Assembly: GCA_011389535.1 (NCBI GenBank)
Contig: JAABUE010000012.1
Coordinates: forward strand, 1 to 35,711
Length of the DNA stretch: 35,711 bases
Direction of reading: 5' to 3'
Source of the DNA: Anaerolineales bacterium
GTDB lineage: Bacteria; Chloroflexota; Anaerolineae; Anaerolineales; Villigracilaceae
Both the position numbers and the translations under genes were made by a program. Positions 31,275-35,711 of the stretch are shown one piece after another (the first letter of the stretch is position 1; each line of letters opens with the position of its first letter). The notes beneath the pieces are model-generated. The model had not been told where the DNA came from and did no database searches. It was given only the letters and a program-made list of their open reading frames with translations.

Positions 31275-31333
31275 GATTTGAGTGAGGCGGCGGAAAATCA
31301 ATTCCCTGTCCAGTTTTCCTCTCAATCTAATTT

Positions 31334-31350
31334 AAGGGGTTTCACCCCTT
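31334..31350 (+). terminator. Possible weak terminator after the TetR gene
   Basis: A 7-bp stem (AAGGGGT with ACCCCTT) and 3-nt loop, followed by only a short pyrimidine run. It lies 59 bp past the TetR stop. Confidence 0.4.
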
Positions 31351-31395
31351 TCCCTGCATTTATAGATAAGCTATGATGTATAGACAAGGTTTCGA

Positions 31396-32589
31396 ATGCA
31401 GATCCTCTTCCAGTTTGATGTACGGACGATCGCTCTCTTTATAGGTATGACTTTTTTTGTCCAGGCTTCCGTTATTGGAGCCCAGGCATATCTGATCAGG
31501 GAGTTGAAACAATATCGAGGGGTTGGCGCCGCATTGCTGGCCAACCTGTGCGTGGCAGTTGGAATTATGCTGCGCCTGTTCGAGGACAGGCTGCCTGGTT
31601 TCCTAACCATCATCCTGTCAAACACCTTGCTCCTGGCAGGAACCGGTCTATTTTATATTGCGCTCAGCCAATTCACGGGAATCCCCTATAACAAGGCGTT
31701 CGTGATCGGGGTCATTGCAACCGTCCTGTTTTTCCTGGTGTACTTTACATATTGGCAGGATGACATCGGACGGCGGATCATCGCGCACTCTCTCGGGTCC
31801 GTCGCCATCGCTGCCATTGTGATTAACCAGCTCTGGCGCATACAGAAAACCACTCTCCGCTTCAGCGCAATCCTGATGCTGGTCTCCTTTCTTTTCCATG
31901 GGACATTTTTGATCCTCCGGACGGTCAGCATCGTCTTGAACCCGCCCGCGGATCCTTTCAGTCTTTCCCCGGTACAATCTGCAACCTACCTGCTCTCGTT
32001 TGCACTCAGCTTCTTCTGGTCGATGGGGTTTATCCTGATGGTGAGCCAGCGCCTGAGGAATGACCTGATGGAAGTGGCCACGATCGACGTCCTGACCCGG
32101 ATACCGAATCGACGCGCGACGCAAGCTTTCCTTGAGAAGGAACTTTCCCGGGCGCAGAGGAACCAGAGTGAATTTTCCGTATTATTGATCGATATCGATA
32201 ATTTCAAGCAAGTGAATGATCGCTGGGGGCATTCCGTGGGCGACGATGTTTTAGTCAAAACAGCCGGCATATTCCAATCTATGGTCCGTAAACAGGATTG
32301 GGTAGGTCGTTGGGGCGGTGAGGAATTTCTTATGATATTGCCAGGCTCACCGGATTGCGATGCAGAATCACTGGCCGAGAGAGTGCGATCCGAGATTGCC
32401 AGTTCTGAATACAGCTTTGGAGTGGAATCTTTTGGCATCACCGTGAGTATTGGGATCGCTTGTGCAAAGCCATCCGATCAGATCGATGAAATCCTGAAGA
32501 AAGCGGACCAGGCTCTTTACAGGGCAAAGAGAACAAAAAATGCTGTGCGCATGGAGAGCGATGAAATCGAAAGACAGAAGGGTGAGTGA
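31396..32589 (+). CDS. Membrane diguanylate cyclase (7 TM + GGDEF)
   Basis: 397 residues. About seven helices fill 1-220. A GGDEF domain covers 228-390: DVLTRIPNRRA, LLIDIDNFKQVNDRWGHSVGDDVL, then the active site GGEEF at 307-311. The inhibitory I-site RxxD (R298 to D301) sits exactly five residues before it. So it should make cyclic di-GMP from two GTP and be product-inhibited. The membrane half is a sensor of unknown signal and not one of the named sensor domains I recognise. No EAL or HD-GYP partner is nearby. A short hairpin (32585-32607) covers the stop. Confidence 0.92.
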   Translation: MQILFQFDVRTIALFIGMTFFVQASVIGAQAYLIRELKQYRGVGAALLANLCVAVGIMLRLFEDRLPGFLTIILSNTLLLAGTGLFYIALSQFTGIPYNKAFVIGVIATVLFFLVYFTYWQDDIGRRIIAHSLGSVAIAAIVINQLWRIQKTTLRFSAILMLVSFLFHGTFLILRTVSIVLNPPADPFSLSPVQSATYLLSFALSFFWSMGFILMVSQRLRNDLMEVATIDVLTRIPNRRATQAFLEKELSRAQRNQSEFSVLLIDIDNFKQVNDRWGHSVGDDVLVKTAGIFQSMVRKQDWVGRWGGEEFLMILPGSPDCDAESLAERVRSEIASSEYSFGVESFGITVSIGIACAKPSDQIDEILKKADQALYRAKRTKNAVRMESDEIERQKGE

Positions 32590-32607
32590 ACAAAGAAAAA
32601 GTTCACT
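32585..32607. repeat. Small hairpin at the end of the diguanylate cyclase gene
   Basis: AGTGAAC at 32585-32591 and GTTCACT at 32601-32607 pair around an A-rich loop. The following CTGTCA resembles the GTGACTGTCAC repeats. It could be a weak terminator or a degraded repeat. Confidence 0.45.
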
Positions 32608-32615
32608 GTCATACT

Positions 32616-33137
32616 TTAATCATCCACCTCCATCGCCACCACGTTCCCAGCCAGGTCTTTTGCCATCACCACCATCCTGCCGCCCGCGCCCGGCGCGGGG
32701 AGCTGCCACCAATCCGATCCCACCTCGGCGGCTTCAGCCTGCTCCACCACCTTTTCCCCATCCAGGACCGTCACCCACACCCGCTCCACGCGCACGTTGT
32801 CCCTGGCCTGCACCCGCAGCGTCTCGCCCTGTCGCTCTATCCGTTTGATCGCCGGCGGGTGGAACCAGTCCGAGAGGGCGATGTTATAGGCGGTCTTCAT
32901 CGTATCTGCCGCCAGTTCCGCGTACAGGGGCTGCTCTTTGGCCGCCTTGCGCGCGTACGCCGCCGCTTCCTGGAAGCGCTGCTGGTGGCTGATCTGCTTG
33001 CCGCTGAACTTCCGGCTGCTGAAATCGGGCATCGCGCACAGGATCGTGCGCCCGTCTCGCAGGTGGCGTAGCACCAACTGGCCGCCCACGCTGCCGCTCA
33101 CTCCCTGTAAAAATAAGTTCTTTCGTATCTTTGCCAT
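32616..33137 (-). CDS. Unknown soluble protein of 173 residues
   Basis: I chose the ATG at 33137 because AAAGGAG lies 7 nt before it. A start 12 codons earlier lacks a site. The N-terminal half (IRKNLFLQGVSGSVGGQLVLRHLRDG, then QRFQEAAAYARKAAKEQPLYAEL) loosely recalls small proteins of the DUF6266 type that start with a GxSGxxGxxV motif. The second half looks like a beta-sandwich (VRVERVWVTVLDGEKVVEQAEAAEV, then VVMAKDLAGNVVAMEVDD). No secretion signal is seen. The match is by eye only. Confidence 0.72.
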   Translation of the reverse strand: MAKIRKNLFLQGVSGSVGGQLVLRHLRDGRTILCAMPDFSSRKFSGKQISHQQRFQEAAAYARKAAKEQPLYAELAADTMKTAYNIALSDWFHPPAIKRIERQGETLRVQARDNVRVERVWVTVLDGEKVVEQAEAAEVGSDWWQLPAPGAGGRMVVMAKDLAGNVVAMEVDD

Positions 33138-33200
33138 GCGATCTCCTTTGCTCTCCGGGGGTGGTTCATTCACCAGTCAATGGAACATCTGCCAATCAAG

Positions 33201-33246
33201 CTATATGCTAGCTATATTGAAGCTATAAGCTAACTATATGCTAGCT
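33201..33246. repeat. AT-rich direct repeats before the 33137 gene
   Basis: CTATATGCTAGCT occurs at 33201-33213 and 33234-33246, three helical turns apart, with further AGCTATA copies between. They lie 64-110 bp before the ATG at 33137. The rest of 33138-33501 holds a small GC hairpin (33282-33289 with 33298-33305) and a terminator, but no gene I can support. Confidence 0.55.
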
Positions 33247-33439
33247 CTATCCTTTATAGTATTACAGTTTTATAACAAGCCGCTCCCGGTGGCTGGTCCG
33301 GGAGCCTGTCGGCGCCTCCTTCCCCGCTGCGGTTCCCGGCTCAGCCGGATGGGGCGCGGGGCGCTTCACACGATAGAATGCCGGGGGGATTGTGCGAGAT
33401 CCAAAGACAAATGGCTCAAGCTTGTTGACTTTCCCACTC

Positions 33440-33486
33440 TTAACCAAAAAACGTGCAAACCTTCTTGGTTTGCACGTTTGGTTTAA
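33440..33486. terminator. Strong terminator downstream of the STAS gene
   Basis: A 13-bp perfect stem (33449-33461 with 33467-33479, 5-nt loop), with outer TTAACC/GGTTTAA pairing and A/T-runs on both sides. It serves the minus-strand STAS gene ending at 33502. Confidence 0.8.
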
Positions 33487-33501
33487 ACCGCGGGTGGTTG
33501 A

Positions 33502-33915
33502 CTATTGAAAGGAGGCCAGGGCCGGTTGGATTTCGGTATAGATTTCAAAGAAGCTCTTGAAGCCGACTGTATCGAGCACCGATTGTATTTTTTCGCTGGG
33601 GTTGAGAAGTTTGATATGCTCCAGGAAGCCTTTGTCACGTTCCTTCCCCATGGCATGGATGGCTCCCCAACCTTCTTCGAAAGTGGAACGGTCTTCGCCG
33701 CGGAATACCCGGGCGGTCCGGTGTAAGGCTGAAAGCCCGGCGCTGCTTAAAAAAGTCAGTTCGCTCATGTCCAATATGAGGTTGCGGGTTCCGGCATCAT
33801 ATAACTTCTGTGCTTCGCTGATGAAATATTCGTAGGTGCTGCCGTCTAACGCGCCTCGCAATTGCATGACCGCAACGCGGGGTGTGCCTTCATTGTGTGA
33901 AATAATAATTTCCAT
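33502..33915 (-). CDS. STAS-domain anti-sigma-factor antagonist-like protein
   Basis: 137 residues. STAS fold: VAVMQLRGALDGSTYEYF, then NLILDMSELTFLSSAGLSALH, in which S58 sits at the usual phosphoserine position. A loop of about 20 residues (FRGEDRSTFEEGWGAIHAM) is longer than in SpoIIAA or RsbV, before the conserved LLNPSEKIQSVLDTVGF helix. It should act in a partner-switching pathway in which an unseen serine kinase/anti-sigma factor phosphorylates it. No such kinase or phosphatase is in the window. AAAGGA precedes the ATG. Confidence 0.9.
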   Translation of the reverse strand: MEIIISHNEGTPRVAVMQLRGALDGSTYEYFISEAQKLYDAGTRNLILDMSELTFLSSAGLSALHRTARVFRGEDRSTFEEGWGAIHAMGKERDKGFLEHIKLLNPSEKIQSVLDTVGFKSFFEIYTEIQPALASFQ

Positions 33916-34050
33916 AGTTTGTTCCTTTCAGGATAAGTATAAGACGAAAGAGATCTCATCGCGTCAATCATAGAAATATAGCCGCCGGGTAAGGTCCGCT
34001 TCCTGGCGTTTTCCTTTGGCAGGTCAGTGCGCAGATTTTTGGCTCGGGAA

Positions 34051-34353
34051 TCACTTTGCCTTCGGCCCGGTCGCTGAGACGATAAAGCCGTCATGCCACT
34101 CCGGGTCAGCGACCAGAAACGAACGGAATATGAGATAGCGTTCGTGCTGATCTAAAGAGTCCGCGTTGGCCTGGTAAGTTTCCCTGTCGCGAAAAATTGC
34201 CACCAGATAGAACTCATCCGGGTCAGACTCCATCTGGTAATAGTAATCGGCCACCCAGCCCGGGATAATAGCCTCACCCAGGCTGTCCATCGTTTCTACA
34301 AATTCATCCTTGACTCCGGGCTTGAGACGGAAACGAGCAATTGTTCCATACAT
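34051..34353 (-). CDS. ABM-fold (antibiotic biosynthesis monooxygenase-like) protein
   Basis: 100 residues with a ferredoxin-like alpha/beta pattern: YGTIARFRLKPGVKDEFVETM, then DEFYLVAIFRDRETYQANAD. Members are small dimeric enzymes or ligand-binding proteins, some being quinol or haem monooxygenases. No catalytic residue can be named here. It lies 10 bp after the phosphofructokinase stop with an AGGAGC site, so it is probably co-transcribed with it. Confidence 0.82.
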   Translation of the reverse strand: MYGTIARFRLKPGVKDEFVETMDSLGEAIIPGWVADYYYQMESDPDEFYLVAIFRDRETYQANADSLDQHERYLIFRSFLVADPEWHDGFIVSATGPKAK

Positions 34354-34363
34354 AGCGGGCTCC

Positions 34364-35711
34364 TTACTCTACCAGTTGCCCCGGCCCATATTGGGCCAAC
34401 AACCTGGCAATCGGTCGCAGTTCCCTCCACCACTGGTCGCGTGGACGCTGGAACTCGCTCACGACCATGCGCTCGAAGTCGCGCATATCGTGGAACTGGA
34501 TCTGGCCGTTCTGCAGGCCGATAAAGGCGCTGCGTTCGCCGCCTTTTTGACACTCATCGATCAGAAATTCCAGGCACAGACGCGCGAAGCGGTTGGCCTG
34601 GATCCGGTCAAACGGCGAAGGGTCGCCGCCCTGCTGGAGGTGGCCCAGGATGGCCGGTCGCACGTCGAACACATCCTTGCCTTCCTCTTCGAACAGCGAG
34701 CAGATGAAATGGGTGGTGTAGATATGGTTGGCGTATTCGTTACGGATGATCAACCCTAACCGTTTTCCGGATAAGAATCCTTCAGTCAGCTTTTGCACGT
34801 CAGCCTGAAGATCCCGCAGCGTGATACCTTCCTCGTGCATGTAGACCCGTTCTGCGCCAGTGGCCAGACCGCCCATCAAGGCCAGGTAGCCGCAGTAATG
34901 TCCCATCACTTCGACCACGAAGCAGCGCCGGGTTGCCACGGCAGACTGTTTGATCTTGTCTACCGCATCTACGATGCTGTTCAGGGCAGTATCCGCGCCG
35001 ATACTGAGCTCGGAGCCGGGCAGGTTGTTGTTGATCGAAGCGGGCAGGCAGATCGTCGGGATGTTGAATGCCGGGTAATTTTGACGGTTGTTCAGGAGCA
35101 GACGCGTGGCCTCGTAAGCGTTCCAACCGCCGATGACAAGCAGGCTATCGATTTTTTGATCTTCGATCACCCGCGCGAGGGAATACAAATCGCTTCCCTG
35201 CGGGATCCTGCGGTTGGTCCCGAGCAAAGAGCCGCCTTGCGTGGCCCAGCCGCTGGTGCTCATCCATTCCATCTCCACGACTTCGGCGTCTGCCAGGCCT
35301 TCGAAACCGTTGCGTATGCCCAGCATCATATGACCCTGGTCCAGCCCCAGCCGGACGGCGGCGCGGGCAGCGGTGTTCATCCCCGGAGCAGGCGCGCCCG
35401 CGTTGAGCACGCCGATACGGAAGCGTTTCTGTCCGGGCTCGATCGGGTGGGGCAGGGCGCGTACCATCGTCTTGAAGGTTCGGAAAGCATCTTTGAATGA
35501 CGAGCTGCGCAGGTCCATCGCGCGTTCGTAGTCCTTAGCGGCGATTGCCTCGGCCACGGCTTGCGTCTTCTCGATCCCATACATTAATGGGATGCGGGTC
35601 ATACGGTTATTTTTGATCCCGATCACCACCGGTTCGTCATCCGGCGTTGCAGCAAGGATCGTCCGGACGGCCTCATGCCCCATAAATGTGCCCAGCGTCC
35701 GGTCAAACGCG
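34364..35711 (-). CDS. 6-phosphofructokinase, eukaryote-type tandem form, C-terminal half, 5' end outside window
   Basis: The frame is open to the right edge, so the ATG at 35683 is internal. The first visible part (FDRTLGTFMGHEAVRTILAA, IGIKNNRMTRIPLM) is the linker seen between the halves of double-length eukaryotic PFK1. Then comes a second PFK domain: NAGAPAPGMNTAARAAVR, ASINNNLPGSELSIGADTAL, ATRRCFVVEVMGHYCGYLA, LGHLQQGGDPSPFDR. In eukaryotes this half holds the allosteric effector site. The protein should act in glycolysis on fructose 6-phosphate with ATP. The N-terminal catalytic half lies outside. The ABM-fold gene follows 10 bp later. Confidence 0.9.
   Translation of the reverse strand, partial: AFDRTLGTFMGHEAVRTILAATPDDEPVVIGIKNNRMTRIPLMYGIEKTQAVAEAIAAKDYERAMDLRSSSFKDAFRTFKTMVRALPHPIEPGQKRFRIGVLNAGAPAPGMNTAARAAVRLGLDQGHMMLGIRNGFEGLADAEVVEMEWMSTSGWATQGGSLLGTNRRIPQGSDLYSLARVIEDQKIDSLLVIGGWNAYEATRLLLNNRQNYPAFNIPTICLPASINNNLPGSELSIGADTALNSIVDAVDKIKQSAVATRRCFVVEVMGHYCGYLALMGGLATGAERVYMHEEGITLRDLQADVQKLTEGFLSGKRLGLIIRNEYANHIYTTHFICSLFEEEGKDVFDVRPAILGHLQQGGDPSPFDRIQANRFARLCLEFLIDECQKGGERSAFIGLQNGQIQFHDMRDFERMVVSEFQRPRDQWWRELRPIARLLAQYGPGQLVE

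Noticed and set aside
34364-35683. Phosphofructokinase starting at the ATG 35683
   Set aside because: The frame continues upstream to the edge with conserved linker residues, so this ATG is internal.
1-35711. tRNA, rRNA or riboswitch genes
   Set aside because: Gaps between genes were scanned by eye. None showed a cloverleaf, rRNA stretch or known riboswitch core. A covariance-model search was not possible.

Overview
The window looks like chromosome from an Anaerolineae-type member of the Chloroflexota, a moderately GC-rich, probably monoderm bacterium. I base this on recalled gene content, not on a database search. The main clues are a stand-alone B12-binding subunit of methylmalonyl-CoA mutase next to meaB, a zinc-ribbon protein with many 'PDWL' repeats beside a GlmL/MutL-type ATPase, a bacterial Elp3, a eukaryote-like tandem phosphofructokinase, and many short palindromic repeats. 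No rRNA, tRNA or CRISPR array was seen.

Layout. At 2-784 is the end of an EamA-type transporter. At 785-9085 (minus) lie eight tightly packed genes: a small protein, three membrane proteins, the 856-residue zinc-ribbon/PDWL protein, the GlmL/MutL-like ATPase, a beta-rich protein and a double-anchored surface protein. They look like one uncharacterised membrane-linked system. Divergent from it at 9264-14440 (plus) is a housekeeping run: mutase B12 subunit, meaB, GNAT, prs, bacterioferritin, mutM and a membrane-anchored protein. At 14529-18164 (minus) elp3, two half-size CHR transporter genes and a tandem Usp gene form an apparent operon. A methyltransferase and small membrane proteins follow to about 21.2 kb.

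From 21.2 to 28.2 kb the DNA is accessory and scarred. It holds palindromic repeats, a decayed 3' end of a second ettA-like gene split by a 0.7-kb insertion, a flavoprotein, intact ettA, a broken DUF433/DUF5615 pair, an orphan MNT nucleotidyltransferase, an AbrB/PIN toxin-antitoxin pair, a PaaI-type thioesterase and the remnant of its paralog. From 28.2 to 35.7 kb come a membrane protein with one good TIR domain and one degenerate TIR-like domain, a membrane protein behind a consensus promoter with a double palindromic operator, a TetR regulator, a membrane diguanylate cyclase, a small unknown protein, a STAS protein, an ABM-fold protein and the C-terminal half of a tandem phosphofructokinase.

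The most unusual signals are these. Three different short repeats sit in frame inside conserved genes (mutM, elp3, a methyltransferase) within 5.5 kb. Four genes have a -10 box exactly 6 nt before the start codon and no Shine-Dalgarno, which predicts leaderless mRNAs. The eight-gene membrane operon, the TIR/TM/TIR-like/TM protein and the 42-bp perfect palindrome overlapping a consensus promoter also stand out.
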